Below the pieces are notes generated by a model. That model worked only from the letters and a program-made list of their open reading frames with translations, searched no databases and was not told the origin of the DNA. Positions 16,452 through 24,763 of a DNA stretch of 64,000 nucleotides are shown in pieces. The DNA comes from AC-32 sp963821495 (lineage in GTDB: Bacteria > Actinomycetota > Thermoleophilia > Gaiellales > Gaiellaceae): NCBI GenBank assembly GCA_963821495.1, contig CAWGEA010000003.1:434001-498000 (forward strand), given 5' to 3'. Each line of letters opens with the position of its first letter. The first letter of the stretch is position 1. Made by a program: the position numbers and the translations under genes.

Positions 16452-17255
16452 CTAGCAGCGCCGCAGCTTCGCGCACACGAGGCGAATCGGGACCGCGAAG
16501 TTGATGTTCTCGCCGCCACCTGCCACCAGCACGCCGACAACGTGCCCCTCCCGGTCGAGTGCGGGACCGCCCGAGTTGCCCGGATTCGCAGCTGCGTCCG
16601 TCTGGATCACGCGGGCCGTCACGCGACTGACGATGCCCGTCGTGACCGTGCCGTAGAGGCCGTACGGGCTCCCGAGGAGCAGCAGCTGGTCGCCCGCCCG
16701 CGGCGGCAGCGTCCTGGGTGTTTGCCAGAGCGGTCGGGCGCCGGCCGGCTTCGCGCTGATGCGGATCACCGCGAGGTCGTGCTTGGGGTCCACGGCGCTG
16801 ATCTCGCCGCTCCAGGAGCCTCCCTTGCGCGAGACGGTGACCGCGCCGGTCAACTGACCCTCGACGACGTGGTTCGCCGTCAGGAGGTAGCTCCCGTCGG
16901 CGTCGCGCCACGCGATGAACCCGCTTCCGAGCCCCCAGTCGGTCTCGACGGTGAAGACGCTCTTGAGCACGCGCGCCGCAACGGGGGCGATGCCGCGGTC
17001 CCGGCGCTTCAGGGTCTTCTCCGTCGACCCGACGCGTCCGGCGAGCGCGGCTCCGCGGGACTGGAGCAGCGTCACCTCCTTGCGCAGGCTTCCGATCTCT
17101 GCCTTCCGGGCCGACCGCTCCGAGCTGAGGACGCTCGACTGTCGGTAGAGCACGAACATCGACCCGGCGAGCGCGAACAGCGCCAGGAGGATCGCGATCG
17201 CGGCCAGAGGCAGGCGGCGGGCGGGACCCTCGTCCCAGGTCTCGTCATAGGTCAT
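16452..17255 (-). CDS. Membrane-anchored trypsin-like serine protease (S1C/DegP-like, no PDZ)
   Basis: Protease of 267 residues. A short cytoplasmic tail and one transmembrane helix (about 17-37) are followed by a coiled-coil segment (42-80) and the chymotrypsin-like domain (about 85-267). The triad is visible as His in TANHVVEG, Asp in DPKHDLAVIRIS and Ser in GNSGGPALD. No PDZ domain follows, so it resembles short HtrA-like or FIVAR-anchored proteases. ATG 17255 is chosen from the membrane anchor; the frame extends upstream only as antisense to the ABC gene. It is divergent from the ABC exporter operon. Confidence 0.9.
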   Translation of the reverse strand: MTYDETWDEGPARRLPLAAIAILLALFALAGSMFVLYRQSSVLSSERSARKAEIGSLRKEVTLLQSRGAALAGRVGSTEKTLKRRDRGIAPVAARVLKSVFTVETDWGLGSGFIAWRDADGSYLLTANHVVEGQLTGAVTVSRKGGSWSGEISAVDPKHDLAVIRISAKPAGARPLWQTPRTLPPRAGDQLLLLGSPYGLYGTVTTGIVSRVTARVIQTDAAANPGNSGGPALDREGHVVGVLVAGGGENINFAVPIRLVCAKLRRC

Positions 17256-17438
17256 GGCGGCTCTACGCTCCCTTATCGGCGCCGCGGGCCCGAGGGTGTA
17301 GCCCGGCAACTTGCCGTCGACCGCGGCCCCAGGTACCCTCGGTCGGCGATGTTGCTCCTCGGCTGACTCCGGTTTCTGCGCGCACCGCCGCTCGTGGCAG
17401 GTGCGCCCTGTCCGTGTCCCGTCGAGTTGGAGCAACAC

Positions 17439-18221
17439 ATGAACGCCCTCGAAGTCCACAACCTGCGCAAGGAGTTCACCCGCCGTGACGGCCGCGGCAA
17501 GCGCCGCGTGGCCGCGCTGAGGGGCGTCGACTTCGACATCCGGCGCGGCGAGTGCGTCGCCATCCTCGGGCCGAACGGCTCGGGCAAGTCGACCCTGGTC
17601 CGGCTGCTCTCGACGCTGCTCTTGCCGGACGGCGGCACCGCGACCGTCTTCGGGCACGACGCGTTCAAGGACACCCGCGCGGTGCGGCGGCTCGTCAACC
17701 GCGTGTCGGTCGAGGCGAGCTTCTTCAAGAAGATGAGCGCGGTCGAGAACCTGAGCTACGCCGCGCGCTTCTACGGCCTGCGCAGCTCGCAGACCAAGGA
17801 ACGGATCCCGGAGATCCTGACGCGGGTCGGCTTCCCCGCCGACCGCCGCGACGAGCCGATGGAGAACCTCTCCCGCGGGATGCAGCAGAAGGTCGCCCTC
17901 GCGCGCGCCCTGCTGACCGCGCCGATCCTGCTGCTGCTGGACGAGCCGACGACCGGCCTCGACCCGCGCTCCAAGCAGGAGGTGCAGGAGTTCATCCGCG
18001 AGGTGCGCGCCGAGCACGACGCGACCGTCCTGCTCTGCACGCACGACCTGGCCGAGGCCGAGAGCCTCGCCGACCGCGTCGGGATCCTGGACAACGGCGA
18101 GCTGCTCTGCCTCGAGCCGGCGGACGAGCTGAAGGCGCGCTACGACTCGGAGACGCTCGAGGAGGCGTTCTTCGCCGCCAGCGGCCATGCCTTCGAGAAC
18201 GGCCACGGAGGTGACGACTGA
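17439..18221 (+). CDS. ABC transporter ATP-binding protein (ABC-2 exporter type)
   Basis: ATPase of 260 residues powering the permease encoded next. Walker A GPNGSGKST (about residue 45), Q-loop region, signature LSRGMQQKVALARAL, Walker B LLLLDEP and the switch histidine in CTHDLAEAE are all present. The start at ATG 17439 has GGAG eight bases upstream; an in-frame GTG at 17394 exists but only adds cysteine/proline-rich sequence. The stop overlaps the permease start as TGATG. The substrate is unknown; the family includes drug, polysaccharide and lipid exporters. Confidence 0.92.
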   Translation: MNALEVHNLRKEFTRRDGRGKRRVAALRGVDFDIRRGECVAILGPNGSGKSTLVRLLSTLLLPDGGTATVFGHDAFKDTRAVRRLVNRVSVEASFFKKMSAVENLSYAARFYGLRSSQTKERIPEILTRVGFPADRRDEPMENLSRGMQQKVALARALLTAPILLLLDEPTTGLDPRSKQEVQEFIREVRAEHDATVLLCTHDLAEAESLADRVGILDNGELLCLEPADELKARYDSETLEEAFFAASGHAFENGHGGDD

Positions 18222-19054
18222 TGCGCACCATGAGCCTCGCCCTGCGCCACGAGCTCGTCGGGCTCGGCGGCGTGATCGAGCGCAACATCTACCTCGTCAA
18301 GCGCTACATCTGGTGGGACGTCGCGTTCTTCCTCTGGACGGTCGCGAACACGCTCACGATCGTCTTCATCGCCAAGGGCATCCCGGCGGTGGGCGGCAAG
18401 ATCGACGTCGAGCGGGTGACGACGATCCTGCTCGTCGGCGCCGTGATCTGGGCCTACCTCGGGATCATCTTCGAGATCCTCACGGAGACCGTCGCCTGGG
18501 AGCGCTGGGAGGGGACGATCGAGTACACCTTCATGGCGCCGCTCTCGCGGCCGGTGCACCTGCTCGGGATGGGCCTGTTCGCGGTCGGCTACGGCGTCGT
18601 GCGCGCGGTGCTCCTCTTCGGCGTGGTCGCGGCGTTCTTCAGCCTGCACCTCCCGGACGCTAACTACGCGGCCGCGCTCGTGCTGCTCGTCGTCGCCTCG
18701 ATCTCGTTCATCGGGATCGGGATGATGACGGCGGTCCTGCCGCTGATCTCGCCCGAGAAGGGAACGCAGCTCGGCTTCGTCGCGCAGGGCCTGCTGCTCG
18801 TCGTCTCGGGCGTCTACTACCCGGTCTCGGTGCTGCCGGAGTGGATGCAGTGGCTGGCGAAGATCTCGCCGGCGACCTACGCCCTCCGCGGCTGCCGGGC
18901 GGCGATCCTGGAGGGCGCCGGCCTGACCGACCTCTGGCGCGAGATCTGGGCGCTGCTCCTGATCGGCGCGGTCTCGGTGCCGCTCGGGCTCTGGACCTTC
19001 CGCACAGGCGAGCGGTACGCGAAGAAGCACGGGAAGCTGAAGCGCTCGGGATGA
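18221..19054 (+). CDS. ABC-2 type transporter permease
   Basis: Membrane component of 277 residues with six predicted transmembrane segments. An amphipathic N-terminal helix comes before the first span (IWWDVAFFLWTVANTLTIVFI). The ABC-2 core near the C-terminus (GLLLVVSGVYYPVSVLPEWMQWLAKISPATYAL) is typical of exporter permeases. It is translationally coupled to the ATPase upstream and the GNAT gene downstream (ATGA). Confidence 0.9.
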   Translation: MRTMSLALRHELVGLGGVIERNIYLVKRYIWWDVAFFLWTVANTLTIVFIAKGIPAVGGKIDVERVTTILLVGAVIWAYLGIIFEILTETVAWERWEGTIEYTFMAPLSRPVHLLGMGLFAVGYGVVRAVLLFGVVAAFFSLHLPDANYAAALVLLVVASISFIGIGMMTAVLPLISPEKGTQLGFVAQGLLLVVSGVYYPVSVLPEWMQWLAKISPATYALRGCRAAILEGAGLTDLWREIWALLLIGAVSVPLGLWTFRTGERYAKKHGKLKRSG

Positions 19055-19881
19055 TCCGCGTCGCCGACAGCCTGGCCGATTTCGAACGCTGTGCCTCGAT
19101 CTACAACGCGGTCGAGCTCGACCGCGTGATGACGGCCGACGAGGCCGCGAGCGGCAAGGGCACCAGCTTCCTGCACGACGGCGGCGGGTTCGCCTTCGTG
19201 GGCCCGTCGAGCGTCACCGGCAGCGCCTTCGCGATGGTGCGCGTGCAGCCGAGCTCGCGCCGCCGCGGGATCGGCTCGGCCCTCCTCGAGGCTGTTCGCG
19301 TCCAGGCCCGTGCGCTGGGGCGGGAGTCGGTCTGGGGCCGCGTGCGCGACCCCGAGTCGCTTGCGTTCGTCAGCAGGCGCGCCTTCGCCGAGGTCGCCCA
19401 GGAGGTGGTCGTGATCCGCGAGCTGGAGCCCGGTGACGGCGAGATCGCGGCCGGGATCGCCGAGCTGCGTGACGAGCACCTGCACCAGGTCTACGAGCTT
19501 TGTGTCGAGACGATCCCCGAGATCCACCTGCCGCTGCCGGGCGAGGCGCCGCCCTACGGCGAGTGGCTGGAGCGCGAGCTGCACCAGTCTCCGGTGGCGT
19601 TCGTCGCCCTCGACGACGGCGTCGTGGTGGCCTACGCGCGACTCCACCTGACCGGGCTGCCGCACCGGCTCGAACACGGGCTGACCGCGGTCCGGCGCAG
19701 TCACCGCCGCCGTGGCCTCGCCACCGCGCTCAAACGGGCTCAGATGCGCTGGGCCGCCGACCACGGCTACCGCGAGCTCGTGACCGACATGGTGGAGGGG
19801 AACGCCGCGATGCGGGCCGTCAACGAGCGGCTCGGTTACCGCCCGCTGCCGCCGGTGATCCTGGTGAGCGGCCCGGCATGA
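19051..19881 (+). CDS. Tandem GNAT-domain acetyltransferase
   Basis: Protein of 276 residues with two GNAT folds. The first (1-130) has an acetyl-CoA loop in VQPSSRRRGIGSALLEA. The second (about 135-276) has one in VRRSHRRRGLATALKRAQ and ends with the VNERLGYRP strand. Double-GNAT architecture is shared with MshD mycothiol synthase and with several uncharacterised actinobacterial enzymes; I cannot assign a substrate. ATG 19051 overlaps the permease stop (ATGA) and the MFS gene overlaps its own stop, so all four genes from 17439 form one coupled operon. Confidence 0.87.
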   Translation: MIRVADSLADFERCASIYNAVELDRVMTADEAASGKGTSFLHDGGGFAFVGPSSVTGSAFAMVRVQPSSRRRGIGSALLEAVRVQARALGRESVWGRVRDPESLAFVSRRAFAEVAQEVVVIRELEPGDGEIAAGIAELRDEHLHQVYELCVETIPEIHLPLPGEAPPYGEWLERELHQSPVAFVALDDGVVVAYARLHLTGLPHRLEHGLTAVRRSHRRRGLATALKRAQMRWAADHGYRELVTDMVEGNAAMRAVNERLGYRPLPPVILVSGPA

Positions 19882-21134
19882 GGCCCCTCCCCGCGACCGC
19901 CGTCTACTACGGGCTCAACTTCGGCGCGCGCATGGCCACGTGGGTGGTGATGGCCGTCTACCTCGTGCAGGAGCTGCACCTCTCACCGCTGCAGCTCGTG
20001 CTGATGGGGACGGCGATGGAGGCCGCGGTGTTCCTGTTCGAGGTTCCGACCGGGGTGGTCGCCGACACGTACAGCCGGCGGCTCTCGCTCGTGATCGGCT
20101 ACCTCGGGATGGGGGTGGCGTGGCTAGCGGTTGGGCTCGTCTCCGCACCGTGGCTGATCATCGCGCTCTGGGCGGTCTGGGGCGTGTCGTACACCTTCAC
20201 GAGCGGTGCCGAGGAGGCCTGGATCGCGGACGAGGTCGGCGTCGGCAACGTCGGCACGGTCTTTCTGCGCGCGGCGCGCTTCGGTCAGGCCGGCGCGGTC
20301 GTCGGGCTCGTGCTGCAGGTCGCGGTCGGCACACTCTCGCTGCGTGCAGGGGTGATCCTCGGCGGCGTGTTCACGATCGCCTGCGGGCTCGCGTGCCTCG
20401 TCTTCATGCCGGAGACCGGGTTCCGCCGCCGGCCCCGCGCCGAGCGGGGCTCGGCGCTGGTCGAGATGCGCTCGACCGCGGCGGCCGGGGCCCGCTACGC
20501 CTGGGCGGCGCCCGTGATCATGCTGCTGGTCGGCGTCGACTTCTTCGCGGGCATGTCGAGCGAGGCGTTCGACCGGCTGAAGGAGGCCCATTTCCTGCGC
20601 GACGTCGGCCTCCCTGCGGTCGGCCACCTCGACCCCGTCGTCTGGTTCGGGATCTTCTGGCTGGCCGGGATGGCGATCGGCTTCACCGCGATCGGGCGTC
20701 TGATCAAGCGCGTCGAGCACCGTGGCACGCGGGCCGTGACCGACTTCCTGTTCGCATTCACGGTGCTGCAGCTCGTCGCGATGCTCGTGTTCGCGCTCAC
20801 CGGCTCGACGTGGGTGGCGATCGCCGCCCTTCTAGGGGTCTTCATCGCCCGCGACCTCAGCAACCCGCTCTACACCATCTGGCTGAACGAGCAGATCGGG
20901 GACTCGAGCGTCCGGGCGACGGTGCTCTCGATCAGCGGTCAGTCGAACGCGATCGGGCAGGCAGGCGGGGGCCCCGTGCTGGGAGCGATCGGCAACGTCT
21001 GGGGCATCCGCGCGGCACTTGCCACCGGCGCGCTCGCGCTCGCGCCGGCGCTGGGCCTCTACGCCCGCGCGATCGCCCACCACGGGCGCGAGCCGGAGCT
21101 CGAGGAGCTCCCGGCCGCCGCTGTTGTAGACTGA
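19878..21134 (+). CDS. Major facilitator superfamily transporter
   Basis: Polytopic transporter of 418 residues with about twelve transmembrane helices. The loop between helices 2 and 3 carries the MFS motif A variant VPTGVVADTYSRRLSL. It is the last gene of the ABC-GNAT operon. The stop is followed at once by the hairpin at 21155-21185, which may terminate this operon as well as attenuate the glutamine synthetase gene downstream. Substrate unknown; a drug or metabolite efflux role fits the neighbourhood. Confidence 0.88.
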   Translation: MRPLPATAVYYGLNFGARMATWVVMAVYLVQELHLSPLQLVLMGTAMEAAVFLFEVPTGVVADTYSRRLSLVIGYLGMGVAWLAVGLVSAPWLIIALWAVWGVSYTFTSGAEEAWIADEVGVGNVGTVFLRAARFGQAGAVVGLVLQVAVGTLSLRAGVILGGVFTIACGLACLVFMPETGFRRRPRAERGSALVEMRSTAAAGARYAWAAPVIMLLVGVDFFAGMSSEAFDRLKEAHFLRDVGLPAVGHLDPVVWFGIFWLAGMAIGFTAIGRLIKRVEHRGTRAVTDFLFAFTVLQLVAMLVFALTGSTWVAIAALLGVFIARDLSNPLYTIWLNEQIGDSSVRATVLSISGQSNAIGQAGGGPVLGAIGNVWGIRAALATGALALAPALGLYARAIAHHGREPELEELPAAAVVD

Positions 21135-21144
21135 GCCCGTTCGT

Positions 21145-21158
21145 AGGCGACGGGGCCT
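21145..21158 (+). promoter_or_regulatory. Six-base-loop hairpin overlapping the second glutamine synthetase terminator
   Basis: AGGC (21145-21148) can pair with GCCT (21155-21158) around the loop GACGGG. Its 3' arm is the first part of the terminator stem, so formation would oppose termination. The sequence closely matches the glnA operon leader (both read AGGC, a six-base loop ending CGGG, then GCCTC). The stem is only four pairs, and the loop starts with G rather than A. Confidence 0.35.
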
Positions 21159-21185
21159 CGGGCGCGGAGAGCGCTCGGGGCTTTT
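21155..21185 (+). terminator. Intrinsic terminator directly upstream of the GSI-alpha gene (probable attenuator)
   Basis: GCCTCGGGCGC pairs with GCGCTCGGGGC (11 pairs, two of them G-T) around a GGAGA loop, followed by TTTT. It begins 20 bases after the MFS stop and its T-tract ends 22 bases before the GTG start, with GGGAGG in between. No promoter fits between hairpin and start codon. It may serve both as end of the MFS operon and as a regulated barrier to glutamine synthetase expression. Confidence 0.8.
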
Positions 21186-21207
21186 GTGTTTGAAGGGAGG
21201 ACGAAGG

Positions 21208-22572
21208 GTGGCGCAGGTCGAGAGCAAGCCGAGGGCGACGAGCGATCCGGAGGCGCGTAAGCACGTCCTGAAGCGGATCAAGGACGAGGAGATCGAGTTC
21301 CTGCTCCTCTGGTTCACGGACATCGAGGGGCACCTGAAGAGCTTCGCGGTCACCCCCGCGGAGATGGAAGCGGCGCTCGACGACGGGATGGGCTTCGACG
21401 GCTCGTCGATCACGGGCTTCAACGCGATCGAGGAGTCGGACATGGTCGCGATCCCTGACCCCGAGACGTTCACGCCGATGCCGTGGAAGGAGGGCGAGAC
21501 GAAGGTCGCGCGGATGATCTGCGACGTCGTCACCCCGGACGGGCAGCCCTACGAGGGCGACCCGCGCTACGTCCTGCGCCGTGCGCTCGAGCGGATGAGC
21601 GACCTCGGCTTCGACACCTTCAACGTCGGGCCGGAGCTCGAGTACTTCCTCTTCAAGGACGACCGCGGCACCGAGACGCTCGACGAGGGCGGCTACTTCG
21701 CCATGACGACGATGGACGCCGCGAGCGAGCTGCGCCAGGAGACGGTGCGCGCGCTCGAGTCGGTCGGGATCCCGATCGAGTACGTCCACCACGAGGTCGG
21801 GCCCTCGCAGCACGAGATCGACATGCGCTTCGCGCCCGCGTTGACGATGGCCGACCACACCGTCACCTACCGCTTGATCGTGAAGGAGATCGCGAAGAAG
21901 GCCGGCTACCACGCGACGTTCATGCCGAAGCCGATCTTCGGCGAGAACGGCTCCGGGATGCACACGCACATGTCGCTCTTCACGGACGGGCGCAACCAGT
22001 TCTTCGACGAGGCCGACCAGTGGCACCTCTCCGACACCGGCAAGGCGTTCATCGCCGGCCAGCTGCGCCACGCGCGCGAGATCGCGGCGATCTTCGCCCA
22101 GTGGGTGAACTCGTACAAGCGGCTCGTGCCTGGCTACGAGGCGCCCGTGTACGTCGCCTGGTCGCAGCGGAACCGCTCGGCGCTGATCCGGATCCCGCTC
22201 TACAAGCCGGGCTCCGAGCAGGCGACGCGGGCGGAGATCCGCTGCCCCGATCCGGCCTGCAACCCGTACCTGACCTTCGCCGCGCTGCTGCACGCGGGCC
22301 TCGAGGGCATCGAGCGCGGCTACGAGCTGCCCGAGCCGATGGAGACGAACCTGTACCACCTCATGCCGGAGCAGCGGCGCGAGCGCGGGATCGTCTCCCT
22401 GCCGGAGACGCTCGGCGAGGCCATCGACGAGCTCGCGGGCTCCGACCTCGCGCGCAAGGCGCTCGGGCCGCACATCTTCGACCGTTACGTCGAGCTGAAG
22501 CGCAAGGAGTGGGACGAGTACCGCGTCCAGCTGACGGACTGGGAGATGGAGCGCTACCTCTCCGTGCTCTGA
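21208..22572 (+). CDS. glnA: Glutamine synthetase type I (alpha-like)
   Basis: Second glutamine synthetase, 454 residues. It lacks the GSI-beta insert and resembles the GSI-alpha length class. Motifs: FDGSSITGFNAIEESDM, PELEYFLF, NGSGMHTHMSLF and NRSALIRIP. A tyrosine is retained in METNLYHLMPEQ, at the position of the adenylylation site in other enzymes. Whether this enzyme is modified is unknown, as the alpha branch is usually controlled by feedback inhibition. GTG 21208 has GGGAGG nine bases upstream; another GTG at 21184 would lie in the terminator T-tract. Its paralogue at 14882-16327 heads the nitrogen operon. Confidence 0.94.
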   Translation: MAQVESKPRATSDPEARKHVLKRIKDEEIEFLLLWFTDIEGHLKSFAVTPAEMEAALDDGMGFDGSSITGFNAIEESDMVAIPDPETFTPMPWKEGETKVARMICDVVTPDGQPYEGDPRYVLRRALERMSDLGFDTFNVGPELEYFLFKDDRGTETLDEGGYFAMTTMDAASELRQETVRALESVGIPIEYVHHEVGPSQHEIDMRFAPALTMADHTVTYRLIVKEIAKKAGYHATFMPKPIFGENGSGMHTHMSLFTDGRNQFFDEADQWHLSDTGKAFIAGQLRHAREIAAIFAQWVNSYKRLVPGYEAPVYVAWSQRNRSALIRIPLYKPGSEQATRAEIRCPDPACNPYLTFAALLHAGLEGIERGYELPEPMETNLYHLMPEQRRERGIVSLPETLGEAIDELAGSDLARKALGPHIFDRYVELKRKEWDEYRVQLTDWEMERYLSVL

Positions 22573-22594
22573 GGTGCGACAATCGCAGCGATCG

Positions 22595-22612
22595 CGCCTG
22601 CTGCGGCAGGCG
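22595..22612. terminator. Small hairpin after the glutamine synthetase gene
   Basis: CGCCTGC pairs with GCAGGCG around TGCG, 23 bases after the stop codon. No T-tract follows. It is the first of three consecutive palindromes between two convergent genes. Confidence 0.4.
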
Positions 22613-22628
22613 GGATCCAACTGACGGC

Positions 22629-22667
22629 CGACTGCGAGCTGCTGGGGTTTCCCGCAGCTCGCGGTCG
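22629..22667. terminator. Strong 14-bp stem-loop between convergent genes
   Basis: CGACTGCGAGCTGC pairs with GCAGCTCGCGGTCG (one G-T pair) around an 11-base loop. The structure reads on both strands and could stop transcripts from the glutamine synthetase gene and from the beta-helix gene. No T-run follows on the plus strand. Confidence 0.55.
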
Positions 22668-22681
22668 TTAGACGGTGAGAA

Positions 22682-22713
22682 GGGCGCGGCCGGCCGGATC
22701 GCCGGCCGCGCCC
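22682..22713. terminator. Perfect 13-bp GC-rich stem-loop before the beta-helix gene stop
   Basis: GGGCGCGGCCGGC pairs perfectly with GCCGGCCGCGCCC around a six-base loop. It lies eight bases beyond the stop codon of the minus-strand gene at 22721 and is well placed as its terminator, without a T-tract. Confidence 0.55.
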
Positions 22714-22720
22714 GTGTGCG

Positions 22721-24763
22721 TCAGGGAATCTCGTCGGCCCCGATATCCGCGGTGCCCTGCGGGCGAGCCTGACCGTCGATGTCGTCGGCGGGATAGACCG
22801 AGCCGCCTCGCGAGTGGGCGCAGGTATCGGAGGAGAGCAGGTGGTAGTCGCGCCCGCCCGGGTTGACGTACTGGGCCGAGCAGATCCCCCCGCTGGTGCC
22901 ACAGGCGGTGCCGCTCGACCAGCGGTTGTAGGAGTAGGTGGCATCCAGGCAGCCTGCGGTGCCGCTGACCAGGTTGCCGCGGAAGAGGTTCCCGGTCGTG
23001 ACGACGCAGTCGATCGAGCCGCCGGCGGCGAAGGTGTTGTACTGGATCACGACGTTGGTGCAGTTGTCCGGCGAGGTGCCGATGTTCCAGGCCTCGTAGC
23101 CGTCCAGCACCGGGCCGACGAAGTTGTTCTGGATCGTCAGCCCGTCGACCAGGTTGGCACCACCCTGGGGGCGGGCGATGATCCCGATCGTGGGGCAGTT
23201 GACGATCCGGCTGTTCTCGATCACCGAGCTCTGGATGCCGAGGAACTGGATGCAGTCGGTGTGGGTCGTACCGCAGGTGCGGCGCACGTCGTGCAGGTAG
23301 ATGCCGTCGATCGTGATGTGGTCGGAGGCGGGCCCACCGGCGACGTAGCTGACCTGGATGCCGTCGTCCTCGGAACCGGTCAAACAGGCGTCGTAGCCGC
23401 CGAACTGGCCGCCCTGGACGGTCAGGTGGCTGCCCTTGATGAACATCCGTCCCGGATAGGCGGAGACATCGATCAAGCGGATGTTGCTGACGGTCGTGCC
23501 GCCCCCGCCGAGACTGATCGTCTTCGGGGCAGAGCTGCTGCCGCCGACAACCGAGACGTTTTCTAGTGATACCCAGGCGGAGGCCTGGAAGTCGAGCCCG
23601 CTGGTCGTCACCGTCTGGCCGCCGGCGGCCGCCATCAGGCAGTAGTCGCTGCGGCCGTTGGAGCCCGAGTAGGCTTGCGAGGGGTAAGCGCCGCCCATGA
23701 TCCCGACGCTGTCGCCGCTTGCGCACTTGTCGTTGGCGGCATCGAATGAGCCGCAGGCCTCCGAGCTCGTGTAGGCGACCGGGCTGGCGTGGCGTAGACA
23801 GCTGCCCCCGTCGGTGTCGACCCAGAGGTTGGCCGTGCTTCCAGACGGCGGCGGGGGTGGAGGTGGTGGCGGTGGAGGAGGCGGAGGAGGGGGAGGCGGG
23901 GGCGGTGGCGGAGGAGGCGGTGGCGGAGGCGGAGGCGGTGGCGGAGGAGGCGGCGGAGGCTGGATCGGGGGCGGCGGTGTAGAGGGAGCCGCCCGTAGTG
24001 CCAGCAGCTGGCCGATCGCACTGCTCGGCCGGGCCGACGTCGAGGCCGTCCTGTTCCCGGTGGCTCCCGCAGATGCCTGAACGTACGCTGCGCCCTCTGC
24101 GTCGAGACTCCAGGATCTACTCCACCAGCCGATGTCGAACTCTTCGGTCAGCGCGACCGGTGGCTGGATCGACTTGCTGGAAGTGGTGCCGAAGAACCCC
24201 AGCACGACATCGCCCGCCGAGGTCGTGGTGACCGAGGGCGCTGCGAACGAGGAGCTCTTGGGCGTGAAGGCGCCGCTGTGGGAGTCGATCGGTGAGCTCG
24301 GGTTGATGCCCTTGAGATCGAGGATCGCTCCCGCCGCCGAGACCGACGAGGCCAACGTCCAGCGGTAGCTGGCCGGCTCGGAGGAGCCCGCGAGCTTGTA
24401 ATAGAGCGCCTGGCTCAGCGAGCGGTAGCCCGGGGCGCTGCTATCGCGCCTGATCAGACCCCAGCCGCTCGGCGGAGCGATCGTGGCCGTACCAGACAGG
24501 CGTGCGTCGATCGAGGCCACGAGCACGTCGCCTGCCGTGGTCGTCGTGGGTCGTGGAAGCGTGATCGTCGAGCCGAACGTCCTTGCGGTCGTCACGGCTG
24601 CACCGGACGGTAGGGCGCTCAGGGCAGGCCCAGACCCGGCGATGGTCACGCCCAGCACGAGTGCGAGCGCAAGGAACGGGATGTGACGGCGCAGCCCGAC
24701 GATCCTGCTCGAGACAGCACGGGTACCGGCGGGTGTGTTGGCGAACGCGAACAGGTCGCGCAC
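22721..24763 (-). CDS. Secreted parallel beta-helix protein with a 38-proline hinge
   Basis: Exported protein of 680 residues. A basic leader and hydrophobic core (HIPFLALALVLGVTIAGSG) form the signal peptide. Residues to about 255 make a beta-rich N-terminal domain. A tract of 38 uninterrupted prolines follows. The C-terminal 360 residues resemble right-handed beta-helix proteins (pectate-lyase or choice-of-anchor type) with repeated short strands such as VIENSRIVNCPTIGII and several cysteine pairs, ending in ADIGADEIP, which is typical of this class. GTG 24763 follows a strong AAAGGGGGG site. It probably binds or cleaves extracellular polysaccharide; catalytic residues cannot be named with confidence. 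Confidence 0.82.
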   Translation of the reverse strand: MRDLFAFANTPAGTRAVSSRIVGLRRHIPFLALALVLGVTIAGSGPALSALPSGAAVTTARTFGSTITLPRPTTTTAGDVLVASIDARLSGTATIAPPSGWGLIRRDSSAPGYRSLSQALYYKLAGSSEPASYRWTLASSVSAAGAILDLKGINPSSPIDSHSGAFTPKSSSFAAPSVTTTSAGDVVLGFFGTTSSKSIQPPVALTEEFDIGWWSRSWSLDAEGAAYVQASAGATGNRTASTSARPSSAIGQLLALRAAPSTPPPPIQPPPPPPPPPPPPPPPPPPPPPPPPPPPPPPPPPPPPPPSGSTANLWVDTDGGSCLRHASPVAYTSSEACGSFDAANDKCASGDSVGIMGGAYPSQAYSGSNGRSDYCLMAAAGGQTVTTSGLDFQASAWVSLENVSVVGGSSSAPKTISLGGGGTTVSNIRLIDVSAYPGRMFIKGSHLTVQGGQFGGYDACLTGSEDDGIQVSYVAGGPASDHITIDGIYLHDVRRTCGTTHTDCIQFLGIQSSVIENSRIVNCPTIGIIARPQGGANLVDGLTIQNNFVGPVLDGYEAWNIGTSPDNCTNVVIQYNTFAAGGSIDCVVTTGNLFRGNLVSGTAGCLDATYSYNRWSSGTACGTSGGICSAQYVNPGGRDYHLLSSDTCAHSRGGSVYPADDIDGQARPQGTADIGADEIP
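23846..23959 (-). repeat. Proline-codon microsatellite (38 CCN codons)
   Basis: An imperfect CCN triplet repeat encoding 38 prolines in the beta-helix protein. Codons vary among CCG, CCT, CCA and CCC, so the tract has been kept at protein level and is not a simple slipped-strand expansion. On the plus strand it reads as polyglycine, an apparent frame that is not a gene. Confidence 0.9.

Noticed and set aside
21120..21160. Second ANTAR-type upstream hairpin (A1/G4 loop) before the GSI-alpha gene
   Set aside because: I could not find a stem with a six-base loop of the required type upstream of 21145; only the terminator-overlapping hairpin is supported.
23719..24080. Polyglycine frames on the plus strand
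   Set aside because: They are the complement of the polyproline tract of the secreted protein.
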